64,000 nucleotides of DNA from the NCBI RefSeq assembly GCF_026914185.1, contig NC_070559.1, positions 8,663,501-8,727,500 of the forward strand. The letters run 5' to 3'. The position numbers and the translations under genes are program-made. Positions 47,501 to 58,985 of the stretch are shown piece by piece (position 1 is the stretch's first letter; the number at the start of each line of letters is the position of its first letter). The notes below the pieces were generated by a model, which was not told where the DNA came from, did no database searches, and saw only the letters and a list, made by a program, of their open reading frames with translations. Source of the stretch: Puccinia triticina. Lineage: Eukaryota; Basidiomycota; Pucciniomycetes; Pucciniales; Pucciniaceae.

Positions 47501-47632
47501 AGGTATGAAAGTGTTCCTAAGAGTGAGGCGATAGAAGGTGTCACAAGTCAATATAAAACTCCGCATTACAGGTCTTCGATGACCTTACCAATGGCCCACG
47601 CCATGATGATAACCGTCAAATGCAAGAACTGA
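44546..47632 (+). pseudogene. Cytochrome P450 pseudogene
   Basis: Exons about 44546-44666, 44749-44771, 44842-44964, 45064-45156 plus 46003-46046 (split by an insertion), 46134-46540, 46601-46800, 46896-46972, 47067-47193, 47309-47412 and 47503-47632 read as a fungal P450. Hallmarks are ISKPEWIEY, FGDGIFVADG, TMDSFVQMTFG, the I-helix IAGRDTTAE, the ExxR motif in LEALRLHP, NPARWIDEKG and the heme loop FNGGPRMCLG. The active enzyme would be an ER monooxygenase of the CYP52/CYP63-like type, perhaps acting on fatty acids. It is inactivated by an 841-bp insertion in an exon, by TGA at 46965 (GDMV*W) and by TAA at 47119 (CGE*NPARW). The N-terminal membrane anchor is not found. Confidence 0.88.
45152..46002. 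mobile_element. 841-bp insertion in the P450 exon
   Basis: TTTGT is duplicated at 45152-45156 and 45998-46002. Removing 45157-45997 and one copy restores the reading SIDF|CDLFFRF exactly. The insert reads TAAAAGAAATC...ATTCCTACA, so on the minus strand it begins TGTAGGAAT. A 5-bp duplication and TG start suggest a solo LTR. A small ORF at 45577-45807 has no recognisable content. Confidence 0.75.
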
Positions 47633-49182
47633 CAAGCAATGATGTGAACTGTGTCCACTTGTTTTTATTCCTTTTCACCTCCCATGTTCAAATATCCTAA
47701 TCTGTGTAAGTTGTGGCTGCACCTAGCCACTCAAGTCTCCTCATCCTTCTTTGGCACTCAAACCGGCTAGTTGTGAAGCATTTGTTTTTATCATATCATT
47801 TGCACAAATAAATAAATGACAGTTTTTAACCATCCAATTTCAACAAACATGCTACAGTCCTATAAGAATAGCATTTGTCTAACTTGGGGGATCCCCTCTG
47901 TCCGGTCAGCGCAATGCGACCAGTGTTTTACACTCCACGGCTAGGAGGGTGGGACTTTGCTAAGTTGGAGCATTCCTATCTGAAAACAAGCCTCCCTGGT
48001 CGGAGGTTTGCTGCAACTGACGGCAAACAAAGCTAGCCTCCAACAACCCTTGGCAGGAGGGACTTGCAGGCTATTGCTTCCTTTTGCAGAGCCAAGATTC
48101 TGAGTTTTGGTGGGTCGGCTGCCAATTCTTTGTTGCCAAGATCAACAATGGGCTTATACTATACTCTACAATAACCAGGCCTTTCTGTTATTGTATAGGT
48201 CTGGATGTACCACCCTATACTAATTATAACTGTACTAGTATTGGCCCTTGCTGCAGGTGGCCCTTATAGTATTCTGTTTTTTTTTCTGAAACACAAAATA
48301 CATCCATTCCGCACCCCGCCGCAACTATGATCCTTCTGGGTTCTAGTTGGGCTGAGGGAGGGAGTAACCCTCCTGATTTGACCTCTAAGGGGGGTTCTCC
48401 CTGTCTGTCTCACTTTTTGCTTCTTACAAGTTCGGCCAAGCGCGTCTGCGGATGCGTCAGCGCTTGTCCTAGGCCTACCTGAATCCCCTTTGGGGGGGAC
48501 TCCGAGTAGGCCGTGTGTGGGTCGGGGGGGGGGGGGGGGGGGGGGGGCTTCACCTCGTGTCCCCCAAGCTACCAAAGAGGCTCCAGATTTCAGATCTGGA
48601 CTCGGTAGCTCGAGAGGAGTGAAACCCCCCGGAGCAGAAAAAAAAAGGAGCGCGCCAGTGGGGGCTTAGTGCTAGACCCTAACTTGGTCTATGCCCTACT
48701 TGCGCGAGACCTGTAGGGGTGGGTGGGTGGTGTCAAAAAAGAAGGGAAAGTGACTGTCAAGGAATGGATGCTCGCAAACGATGGGAGGTGAGAGAGCTGG
48801 GGAGCCATTTGCAGGGTCTAACGCCCTGCCTTTTATGTCTCCCTTTGCTCTGCCTTGCCCCATCGGAATAGGCCTTGGGCCGCCCGCCTTGCGACGTGTT
48901 GCATGGCTGCTGGCGCCTCTAACGCTGTAGGTACTGCCGTTCAGACTCTAGGGGTTGCCGTGGCGTTAGTCCCCAAGTCGACCCATGGCTTCCTCCTTCT
49001 GGGAGGATTCTTCCTTCTAGTAGGAAGGAGCGTTTGGGGAGGCGCTGGGGATGCGTCCCAAGGCTTGTTGCTATGGTGGGGCCCATGGACCACAGGACTT
49101 TGCTGCGCTCCAGTTCCCTCCCAGGTATAGTAGCTTTTTTTGCTCCTGGTTACTTTGATAATGCAACCAGGTGCAAACATAA
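47633..49182. other. Interval without a recognised gene; contains a 24-bp G run
   Basis: 48524-48547 is an uninterrupted run of 24 G. Short ORFs at 48264-48575 and 48855-49192 are GC-rich and overlap on opposite strands, and none shows a domain. The stretch 47880-48060 has CTCTGTCCGGTCAGCGCA and TCGGAGG-type short repeats only. Confidence 0.4.
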
Positions 49183-49490
49183 GAGCATTCACATTTGCTT
49201 GCTAGGTTTTTGGGTTAAATAAGCCCAGGTTTGTGGGAAGGTTAGCTGAGGAGGTTGCCTTCAAGTGGGCAAACACATTTGTTTGGTCAGTTTAAGGCTA
49301 AAGTGAGTTGAAATCAGTCGCAGACCGCCCTAGCCTGAGGCTAGATTTCAGGTTAACACTTGCTAAATTTAGCTGATCTTAGCCTGAAATCAAACCTGAG
49401 TCTTGTTTGGGGTTAGCCCGGACTGATGTAATTGCCGTTTGGGTTAAGTTGCCCAAAATCGTCAACTTAACCTGACAAATGCAAGTGCTC
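49183..49490. repeat. Possible MITE with GAGCA(T/C)T(C/T)(A/G)CATTTG ends
   Basis: The left end GAGCATTCACATTTG and the inverse of the right end (GAGCACTTGCATTTG) match, and TTGGGTTAA-type sequence recurs inverted inside. No clean target duplication is visible. 49491-50754 beyond it contains no recognisable gene up to ATG11. Confidence 0.4.
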
Positions 49491-50754
49491 TGAGGCAATG
49501 ACATGTAGACTCCTGATGGTTATACAGGCAAACCATGCCACCTGCCTGGTCCTTGTGGTAATAGGACAGGCTTATTTAGGAACACTGGGTAGCTCTTGTT
49601 CCGTTGAGAAATTGTTCTCTGCGGCTGCAGAGGTGGTTGTTTGTTCCCTTCAGCTATTCCACAATCCGTCAGCAGCCTTATGTGGCTTTGTGAGGATTTT
49701 CCCCTCTCAGGGGAATTTGATGAGGCCAGAAAGGCTTTGGGTGCTCTGATCCCCAAGCTCAAGAAATAGATAGATTTTCATCCCTACTAATTATTGGTAC
49801 TGGCCACATCTGGCCAGTATAGTATTGAAATTTCTTTTTTCTTCCTTCATTTGGATATAGTATTTTCCAAAACAAAAAATCCTCATGTAATTGGAAATAT
49901 CCATTACAGGAAATGGAAATAACAGTATACCATTATTGGACCAAAAAAAATACAATAACAATACCATACCAATATCTGTATAGTAAAGGCCCATTGTTGC
50001 CAAGATGTTCTGGCCATCAAACCTGTACAGTCTTTCTCAATGGCTGGGAAAGAATCCTCAGCAATTGAGAACACAAGTGTCCATGGTGGCCAAGATTTTC
50101 TGGCCATAGCTGAGGGTAGACCGCGCAGAGGGTGGGTTGGCTCTGTTAAGTCAGACGATCCTTCACGCAAGTACATCCTTCACCTAGGAAGGAACCTATG
50201 GACACAGGGCCCCTAAAACAATTACCAACACAACACTTTTTTCTTCTTCTTTAAATTGAATGCACCATGATATAACGTTGAAAAAATAGATTTGGAGACC
50301 CGTAAAAATGAACAAAGAGGAACATAGACAGACAGATAGATAAATAAATAAGGTATATGTATAAAGCTAACTATTGATCTTTCTAGAGAAGACGGAGAGG
50401 ACAGAGAGGAAGACCAAAGGACTAAAGATCAGCCCACATGTGTAGCAGTACAACAATACAGCCCTTTCATTCTGTTTCTTTTTTTGGTACAAGGGTTTCG
50501 ATCAGAGGCGAGGAAGATGAGAAAGAGCAAGCGATAAGGTATCGGATATATATATATATAAGTTGTGTAAGAGAAAGAGATGAGTCGTACGACATCACGT
50601 CCATTTACAAGAGACCCACATGCATGTGTACACCCCATACACACAGATCCTCATACAGATAAAAAAAGCGAGAGAGAGAGACAGCGCTGAAGCCGGAGAA
50701 GAAGAAATAAAGAAGAGCACATGCTCCTCCGCCGAGGTCCGAGGATGAGCTGAC

Positions 50755-53700
50755 CTATGGCCCCGGGCCCCCGGCGCTGAACCGCTTCAGCAGATCAGAC
50801 GCGGCGACGAACGAGGATCCCGAAGCGGATGCCGCAGCGGACGGGGAATGGACAGCCTGGAGATGGTGGGCTTGGTGACCAGCAGGCGTCGGCAGCGGGG
50901 CCGTTGATGACGTTGTTGTAGAGATTGAAGGAGGGGGGGCGGAGTGGGGCGGGAGCGCGGTAGGGGAGGACTCCTTCCTGCGTCTCCAGACCGAGAAGAA
51001 GCCCGACCCGGTCAGGCCCCCTCCCCCTCCAGATGGTCCGGAAGAGAGAGGGCTACCGAGGAGGGCTGACGAGCCGAGGGCTGCAGGCGAGTGCGCGGAC
51101 TCGATGGCCGGCAGTGTCGAAGCAGCGCGTGGGGAGTGATTGATGAGGAGGGCGGATCCGGAGGAGCTTCCGAGGCTGTTATTCTGGCTTCCGTTTGCGG
51201 GCGGGGCAGGTGTAGGGACCGAGGAGGGGCTCGAGAAGCTGAGCCTGCGCCGGGCGAGCTCGATCACGCTGCTCATCGTCCCGGGCGAGCCGGCGGAAGA
51301 GCGGGGCTTGATGATCTGGGCCAGGCCGACGACGTGCTGCTGGTAGTGTTGTTGCGGGAGGTCGGGCTCGCCGGCTGTCCCACTGGATGAGCGCGACGGA
51401 TGATGGCTCGAACCCGGGCCCTTCTCCATCGAGGTGAACGTGGTCGACACCGTCGACGGGCCTTTGCTCGAGGGCGAGCCCGACATCAGTAAGGCCTTCA
51501 CCGCCGGGTTCAGGTTCGCCGATGAGGAGGCGATCGACGGCGCGCGACTCGACGAGCGCGAGGCGCCAGGCGCCTTGGGAACCGGCCGCGAGCGGGGCTT
51601 CGAGGGGGGCTGAAAGCCGCTGCTCGGCTTAAGACGCGTATTCGGGGAGGAGGACGAAGAGCCGGCGAGCGAGAGGCTGGCCAGGAACGCCGGGCGGGCC
51701 GATTCCGAGGGCTTGAATTCCGGCGCGCCCTCGGCCTCGGCCAGCGGCTGCAGCACACGGGAATCGCCCGATGGGCGCGTCGGGCCAAGAGGCGACTTGT
51801 GGTAGCTCTTGAGGCTGAGTGAGAGCCCAGAAGGGCCGGCCCTGATGGGGAGGATCGATGAACTCAGACTGGTCCGGAAGGGCGAGTCGGAGGAAGAGGG
51901 GTCGGGGGCGACAGGATACGAAGCACGATCGATGACGGTGTATTCGGATTGATTGAGATCGAGATTAGAAGTGTTGGCTGGGATCTCCAAAGTGGATTCG
52001 AGAAGAAGATCCGACGAAGCTTGAGCAGGCTCTGCCGGTCCACTTACTTTCGTCTCTTCAACTCGAGCACTAGAATCAGCCTCGACAGCAAAACTTGCTC
52101 TTTTCGACAGTGCGGAGGGAGAGGCTTGAGCTGCAGTTTGCGAAGAAGGGAGGGTCGTCGATCTCATCTGGTTCTGTATCCTGGGGCGGGCAGGACTGTC
52201 ACCACCGATCATCGATTGGGCCATTCGTCGCGAAGTTTTCTCGACGCTCCAGGGCTCAACCTCCAACATGAAATATCGCGTCCCACTTGGAAGCTGGAAT
52301 GGATTGGTTTCTGGCTCCTAGGGATTCCAACGATCGTCGAAAGGATTTCAGCATCTGTTACCCATCGAGATGATTGGATCGTCGAACTCACCTTGGGATC
52401 GACCATATTTTCAGTCAGCGAGAGAATCCTAGCCACGAGCCATTCACGAGATTTGATAATAGGAGCCACCACTTCACTTGTTTTCAAGAAGTAGTGGGGA
52501 AAGCTGACGTTGAAAGCTGCCCAGACTTGAGCTGAGGGGTTTCGGGTGGGCAAGAATAAGGCCAAGTCGCCCTTTGCAAAGCTGTGGCATGAAAGTATTA
52601 ATTTGGATGATGATGATGGTGAGATCTGTGTGTAGAGAAGAATGGAGACTGACTCTCTGAAAGTGATTTTAATTTGAGCTAGCTCCTGGGACCGACTGGC
52701 CCGTTCGCGATACCCTTTACAGTCTTTCATCCATTTACGGATCGAGCCTGAGAGTTGATCGAGCTTCTGCTGGACGACGTCGACCATCGATTCGTGATCG
52801 AACTGCAACAAGCTTTGGAGGAGCGCCTCGAACTCGGGAGACAGGGGCGAGGGCAGCTCTTGTTCTTCTTTGGCACTATTCGAGCCCGAGTCAACGCCGG
52901 CTGAGTTGTCTGAACTGCCAGCTTCTCCCCCGGTTTGCTGTGCTTGAGCAGGGGCAGTACTCGAACCGTTTGTCACAGCCGTTTTCTGGCTAGAGCCCGG
53001 CCGGGGCATGTTAACGATCTTATTCTTGACAGTCCGATGAACCTGTTGGTAGCTTTTCAACGCCTGGACGGCCTTGAGACAATGATTCTCCAAACAGGAC
53101 GTAGATGCTGTGGTCTCTTCCTTCCAGCGTGATTCAGCGGCAGTGTGAGCTTCGGCAAGTAATTTGGACTGTTGAGTGATGTGAGCCATCTCGATCTCCT
53201 GCTGAGTGACTTTATTTTGTAGATTGCAGTTTTGTTGTTTTTCGTCCTCCAGTCGCGCTTTGAGCTCCGAAATTTCTTTCTCCATGTGTTCCCTCAGCTC
53301 TTGTGCTTCGGTGGAGCGACGAGCGATCAGTTGAGTTTGCTCTTCAACTTGACCAGATAGGGTCTGGTTCCGACTCTGGGACTCGGTGAGCGCCCTTTCC
53401 AACTCTGTACATCGATCACGCGATTGTTGGAGTCGGTTCAGAACAATCTCATGGTCCGAGACGTGGTCTCGATGACGAGCCTCGAGGTCATGCAGCTCGC
53501 GAGTCGCATCGTCCGCCGTGGCCCTTGCCGAAGTGACCTGTCTTTCGGTGTCTTGCAATGATTTAGTCCGAGCTTTCAGTTCGTCTTCCAGCTGGCCGAT
53601 CCGCTCGTTCAATCTTTCGATGGTCCCGCTGGCATTGGCAAGCTCGGTAATCAATGGCTGCTGATCCTGGGTGAGTCGTTCCTTCTCGTGACGGGCCTCT

Positions 53701-56110
53701 TCCTTGACGCTCAGCAGCTGAAGTTTGAGATCTTCAGTTTTCCGAATCTGTATCTGAGTCTCCTGCTGGGCTTTCCGGGAGGCGGTGATTGCTGCAGTAC
53801 TTTCGACCCGGAGCCGTTCCGTTAAATTTTCTTGGGCAGCTTCTAGTTCAGCTACCCGAGTCTTCAATTGCGACACTTCTTCCGCGTCAGCAGGTTGGCC
53901 AGCTATGCACGATTCACTCTCTGACATCACTGACCAGAACAAAAAAAAGAAAGAAAAAAAGCAGGCAAACGCATTGATTAATGTGTTCGGATTTTGTCAG
54001 TCGGGTATACATGTGAGTGACATACCGAATTTTTCGACAGCAAGTGCAAAGGCATTTTCCATGGCTTCGAGTCTACTGAATTGCTTCTCAACCAAAAGCC
54101 GGACCTCTCTTGCAGGGACTTGAGGGGAGAAGCTATCTGTGTGAGAGGATTCCTCGATGTTCTGCAATCCAGCAACCAGCTCTACGACGGGCAGGAGAGG
54201 AGAGAGTGAGCGGAGCGGGTCAAGATGGTCTAGCGCTGATCGCCTTACCGTCTACATCCGCCCTCGTCAGGGGAGGTAAGTCAGCTCCGGTGATTGAAGC
54301 AGGCTTGCCAGTAGTGTCCCTTGATTTGGGTAGGATAGCCCCACCCCCACCGATGTATCGAATCTCAAATTCGATCGTCGGCACACTCTTGTCATCAAGC
54401 CCATCGACCGCAAAGGGTAACTTTCCTGCATATTCGGAGTGGTAGACTCCCCTCCGCCTGCGCTCATCGTTCGCAAGTTTAGAGACGAGGTTGTTGAGAG
54501 CCGATGCATAATCTGCCAAATGACGAGCTGCAATATTCTCTGCTTCAGTAATAAACACCATCAATCAAAGCAGGAGGAACCCTAGATCTGACCATATTCG
54601 CGGCGCCGTACCACCTCTACTACCGTTGAGGCATAAGCCGTGACGAAATCTTTCAGACGAGCGAGATATCGAAAGGGATCTGTGCGGGTTTTGAGATCGG
54701 TATTCAGAGCCTGGAGTTCGATACCGATGCTTGGGATGATACTCTGCAAGCGGGAGATCTGATTGAGGCCGCCAACGAGATAATGAAGCCAGAAGTTCTG
54801 AGATAAAGTGACACTGAGGTAAGCAACTATGTCTTGGAAGGACGAGCAATTAAATCCCGGACCTTGCGTTCGATCAGACAATGTATCCGTTCTCTCGAGT
54901 CGTCATCAAGTACAATCAGCTCGGCGAAAGAATCGATGACGCTGTCGATTGGGTCGCCTTGTCGGACCATGTGAGTGATCTGGGCCGTCAGATCCTCGAT
55001 CCTCCGGAAGCCTTCGTCGGCATCCTTCTCGAGCTCGTACAGATCTTCCAGGTCGCAGTCTCCCCCGTTGAGTTCGTCTCTCAGCTTGGCGGCCCCCTCG
55101 TTCACCTCGGCCGACCGAGCCCGGATCATCTCGAACCTAGTCCCGAAATCATCTGTGTGGTTGGGTGTCAATGATTTCTTCTTTCTGATAAAGAATGATG
55201 TAGCGACTGACCATAGACTTTGAGACACTTATCCCTGATCTGCAAGATCTTATCCTCCATCACATAGTCGCCCATATATTTGACCTTCATGATCCCGGTG
55301 GTGGTGGTGGTGGTGGTACTACTACTAGTGCTACCACCACCACCACCACCAGGATGGCTGGCGGCCGAGTGAGATTTGAGGAGGGCGTTGGTAGGCAGGA
55401 GTGCGGGGTGGATCTTGACCCGCTTGGCAAGGGCGAAGGAGGGGCCGAAGGCTTGGAGGAGCTGGCCATAGTCCTGTACGAGCGGCTGGGCGAAGGTCTG
55501 GTATGCTTCGAGGGCGCCCTTGGGGGGTTCGCGACACTTGTCGAGGTTGTTGAGTGCGACCTGGAGGGCGGCTTTCTGTGCGCGGACGTGGGTGAGGAGG
55601 AGGAGGCTGGTCCGGAGATGGGTGGCGCCGACGCGGTGGTAGTCGAGTGCGAGCCGCTCGAGCTGGTCTGGCGCGAGATGGCTGGGGTTGTCTGGGTCGA
55701 GTGGGGATGGTTTGGGTTGGAGGAGATGGTCTGGCTGGCAGGCTAGTGCGGCGAGGGCCTCTGAGGGGTCGGCTGAGAGGAACTGTCTGTCGAAGGCGTA
55801 GAGCAGGGTATCGTTGGTCTGTGTTTCGATGTCGATTTCGCTGTGGTTTTCGGTTGTTTTGGGCTGCTGCTGGATGATTGCGTTGAGCAGGTTCTGGGTG
55901 AGCTGTGAGCCGAGGGGGTTCATGAGGATGATTTGGCTGGGGTCGATCTGGATGGTGTCTGCGATGAGCTGGAAGAAGGCCGCGAGACTGTGAGGAGGTC
56001 AGTTTGCGTTGCTGGTGTTGCTGCTGCTGCTGTGCTTACCAGTCGATGGTGTCGAGATGCTGCTGGCTGAAGTCGAATGCGACCCCATCGTGTGCTCGGA
56101 TGAGTCTCAT
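50755..56110 (-). CDS. ATG11: Atg11/FIP200-type autophagy scaffold
   Basis: Nine exons join in frame to 1598 codons: 56110-56040, 55987-55212, 55152-54863, 54797-54593, 54542-54249, 54181-54026, 53929-52654, 52581-52392 and 52293-50755. All introns are GT-AG and 50-96 bp long. Atg11 tethers cargo receptors to the Atg1 kinase at the phagophore site in selective autophagy. The start MRLIRAHDGVAFDF and QIILMNPLGSQL is the ubiquitin-like N-terminus. Residues about 600-900 are a long coiled coil (VSQLKTRVAELEAAQENL). The C-terminal claw domain begins DFAKGDLALFLPTRN (1023-1037) and includes WAAFNVSFPHYFL and GTRYFMLEVEPW (1090-1101). The family normally ends soon after this; here a disordered Ser/Pro-rich tail of about 500 residues follows within the last exon. 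The ATG lies 170 bp from the stop of the upstream syntaxin gene on the same strand. Confidence 0.92.
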
Positions 56111-56280
56111 GGTGTGGGTGTTGTGGTTCTGGCTGGCTTGCGGCAGTCATGGGATGCCTCGACAAGGGTATTTATTTATCGCCCCCAGCTTACATAAAAA
56201 CACAGCCAAAAATTATGTATTCCAAAAGGAGACCATACTAAAGAAATAAGAACAAGTGTGTATGTACAAGATAGCACCAC

Positions 56281-57521
56281 TCAGGTGAGGAGAATGGCCA
56301 TGAGCAGGATGGTCAGGACGATGATCAGGATGAGGATGGCCCAGCTGGACGTGGAATCTGGCCGGAGGAAAATGCACAGAGCGGCCGATCAGGAGAAGGG
56401 CCAGGAGAACGCAGCAAGGGAGGAAGACACCCAACTCTTGTTCTGCCCGACAAACGCGTGCAGCGTCCGGCTCGCCCTCGCCAGCTTGCTCTCCGCCCCG
56501 TCGATGCCGTCCTCGAGCCCATCCAGCATCCTAAACACAACAAGCACGGTCAGCCAGCCAGCAGAGCACACGCAACTCAAGCCACTGGCCCGGAAACCCA
56601 CTCGTTCTGCTCCGAGAGCTCCTGGCCCATCAGGCTTGCTTGTTCTCTCAACACATCCACCACCCCTGAGATCGTGCCCAACGTCTGGTCCTGCTGCCTC
56701 ATCATCATCTGCTAACCCACACACTTCGATCAACAAACACTCTTTCTGGGGGCCCCTTTCACCAGCAACCTCCCCGGCCCACAGACTCACCGCTTCCTGG
56801 TGGTGGTAGAACTCCTCCGTGTCCTGCTCCGCCCCCCGCTGCGCCTCGAGGTCGTCGCCGAGCCGGCTCCGGGGCTGCCCGCCGGGTGGCCGAGACCGGC
56901 GATCGGACTGCGCGCCGGGGGGTGTCCGGTGGGCTGCAGGCGATGTGGGCGACGGGAGGAGGGGGTGGTATGTCGATCGGCCGGGGTTCGAATCAAGGGG
57001 CATCTCCACCGTTTCTCGCATTGTCTGTCCAACGTCGATTTCAGCATACACATCATGATCATATTAGGGAGGGGGGGGGGGGGGGGGGGGCACACTTTTA
57101 CTTGTTGTTGGACCTCGGCCAGCCATGCCCTGCGCTTCCTGACCTCGTCGAGACTGACGCCGAACTTGGATTTACGATGGGCAGCAGCAGTAGTAGTGGT
57201 GGTAGTGGTCGAGGAGGGGGAGAGGTCTTCTTCGAGCACACGCACGACATCGTCGAGCTCCGAGATGTCGTAGGCCAGCGTCGAGAGCGTCGATCTCAGC
57301 TCGGCACGGGTACTGCCCAGCTCCTCGGATGCTGCTCGGGACTCGGCCGGGAGGGTGAGGAGGATGCGGTTGTATGAGGAGTGTAAGGCGGCTGCTGCAT
57401 GAAGCGAGGACTCCACCTCACTTGGTTTGTAACAGTATCAGTCGTCGCCGGCCGGCTGTTGCAAGATACAAAAACAGACCACTGACGCTCTAACCTCAAA
57501 GTATGGATCGTTCTTGCTCAT
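56281..57521 (-). CDS. TLG1: Syntaxin-6/Tlg1-type Qc-SNARE
   Basis: Exons 57521-57495, 57416-57102, 57024-56791, 56711-56602, 56530-56436 and 56357-56281 join to 285 codons. The start MSKNDPYFEVESSL matches the syntaxin-6 family opening. A three-helix N-terminal domain follows (about 1-115, with SELDDVVRVLEED and SLDEVRKRRAWL), then a linker rich in Pro and Arg. The SNARE motif starts near residue 193 (MMRQQDQTLGTISGVVDVL, MGQELSEQNEMLDGLEDGI), and a C-terminal anchor (SSWAILILIIVLTILLMAI) ends three residues before the stop. The product would act in endosome-to-Golgi fusion. Two further in-frame ATGs lie at 57524 and 57527. Intron 3 carries a 20-bp C run on the coding strand. The donor GTTGGG at 56435 is non-consensus but needed to reach the anchor. 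Confidence 0.88.
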
Positions 57522-57639
57522 CATCATCTTCTGCTTCTTCTTCTGGGGTAAATCACCATTCCCTGGTCTTCATCATCACCTTCTTCGCCAACAAGTGCCT
57601 CTGCGGATAGATTTCAGCTCGAATGGTCTGTTCGCCCGT

Positions 57640-57800
57640 CTTCGTCTTCCGCCGATATCTGGCCCGGATTTCCACCTGGATCGATCAGTCTACCGGGATA
57701 TCCGAGGGATATTCCGGGATATCTGGCGAAGGGCCGCGGATCACACCAGATATCCGGGATCTGAGCCTGCCAGATCTGCGGATATAAGCGGATATTCTGG
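57640..57800. repeat. Repeat shared with 32860-33000, upstream of the syntaxin gene
   Basis: GGATATCCGAGGGATATTCC, GATATCTGGCGAAGG, GCGGATCACACCAGATATCC and GGATATAAGCGGATATT follow the order seen upstream of Dap1. No gene is evident in 57528-58455. A 32-bp A run lies at 58225-58256. Confidence 0.5.
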
Positions 57801-58221
57801 GACTGCAGAATGGCAATTGGGCGGGCCCACCAATGGGCCGACCGAGCCCGTCCGGGTGCAGGCCAGGTTTGCTGTTGAGGAAATGTCAGCCCAACCCAGC
57901 AGACCCACAACCTCAAGCTTAACTAGGCCTGAGCAAGCGGGGAAGCGTTTTTTTTGAAAAAAGCTTGCTCTAACGCATGTCGAGGTACTGGGTCTCGTGA
58001 TGATGGCGAGGCTCACAGGCAAACGGCGCTGGGCGGAGGAGCTGCTCCTCCTGCCCTCCGACTGACGCATATACAATAGTATCGTCTTCCTTCTCTCGGC
58101 ATTGGCTCCCTCGGACATGCCAACATGGTTGTATGTATTGGTCTTAAGAAGGGGTATGTATGAGATGCTGCTCGGTTCCGCCGTGCACCCATGCAACCGT
58201 TTAGGAGCAGATGAAGATCCG

Positions 58222-58257
<36 letters not shown>

Positions 58258-58455
58258 AGCCCATCGCCCTTCTGGATCTCTTTCGCAACACGCTTTCTGC
58301 AGCCTGTTTCCCTCTTCGACCCGACGCACTTCTACCGCGACTCATCGGCGCTGCCGAATCAAGGCACAGAAACACCGGCTGGTCTTCGTTGCTCTGGTTT
58401 CTTTGAGCCTTTCAAGTCTTGCATCCTATCGCGCACTCTTGGGTCCCGGCCCAAC

Positions 58456-58591
58456 GACAGGATGGCCGAGTGGTTAAGGCGACAGTTTTGAATTTGCCTC
58501 ATGGGCCCCGGTCCATCCGTCGCGGCTCCTGGCCGAGCAACATTCCAGCTGTTTCACTTTGTGAGCGTGAGTTCAAACCTCACTCCTGTCG
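58456..58591 (+). tRNA. tRNA-Ser(UGA) with a 54-bp intron
   Basis: Acceptor arms GACAGGA and TCCTGTC pair fully, with discriminator G as in tRNA-Ser. The D-arm reads TGGCCGAGTGGTTAAGGC. The anticodon stem ACAGT pairs with GCTGT around loop TTTGAA(A), giving anticodon TGA. The intron 58493-58546 begins after position 37, the normal site. A class II variable arm (TCAC-TTT-GTGA) and T-arm GTGAG-TTCAAAC-CTCAC follow. A seven-T polymerase III terminator starts 4 bp after the gene. Confidence 0.93.
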
Positions 58592-58602
58592 GGCTTTTTT
58601 TG
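58592..58602 (+). terminator. Polymerase III terminator of tRNA-Ser
   Basis: GGCTTTTTTTG directly follows the mature tRNA end. Confidence 0.85.
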
Positions 58603-58830
58603 TCTGCTGGGTTACTTGTTTTGTTGAGCACACAGCGGCACTACACCGCGTGAAATGGAACTGCGACGAGTACGCGACAGTGCAGTTGCGGCAAGTCCGT
58701 TGAGTCAAACTGTGGAGGGCAGAATTTTGTGGACAATTTTAGGGGCCCCGCGGGGGACAGGTGCTTGGTCCCCAATGCATCCCCCAGAATGCAGCATTGA
58801 GGGTCAAAATGCTTCTAAATTAGTTCCCTT

Positions 58831-58965
58831 AATGGAGGACTTCCCGTCGATCTGGGAACCCAGATTTTTCCAGATTTTGCGGGGAAATCTGGGCTCAATC
58901 TTCCCAGATTTCCCTGCGAAATCTGGGAAAATCTGGGTTTCCAGATCGGCGGGAAGTCCTCCAAT
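58831..58965. mobile_element. GGAGGACTTCC-family MITE, small copy beside the tRNA
   Basis: The element 58834-58962 (129 bp) has inverted ends GGAGGACTTCCCGTCGATC and AAT duplicated at 58831-58833 and 58963-58965. The interior consists of CAGATTTTTCC, GGGGAAATCTGGG and their complements, so the whole element folds back on itself. Confidence 0.88.
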
Positions 58966-58985
58966 CAGTAGGATATGCTTTGCGC

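Noticed and set aside
51091..51390. ORFs antisense to the ATG11 last exon
   Set aside because: GC-rich Ser/Pro coding sequence gives open frames on the opposite strand. The sense frame joins in phase with eight upstream exons.
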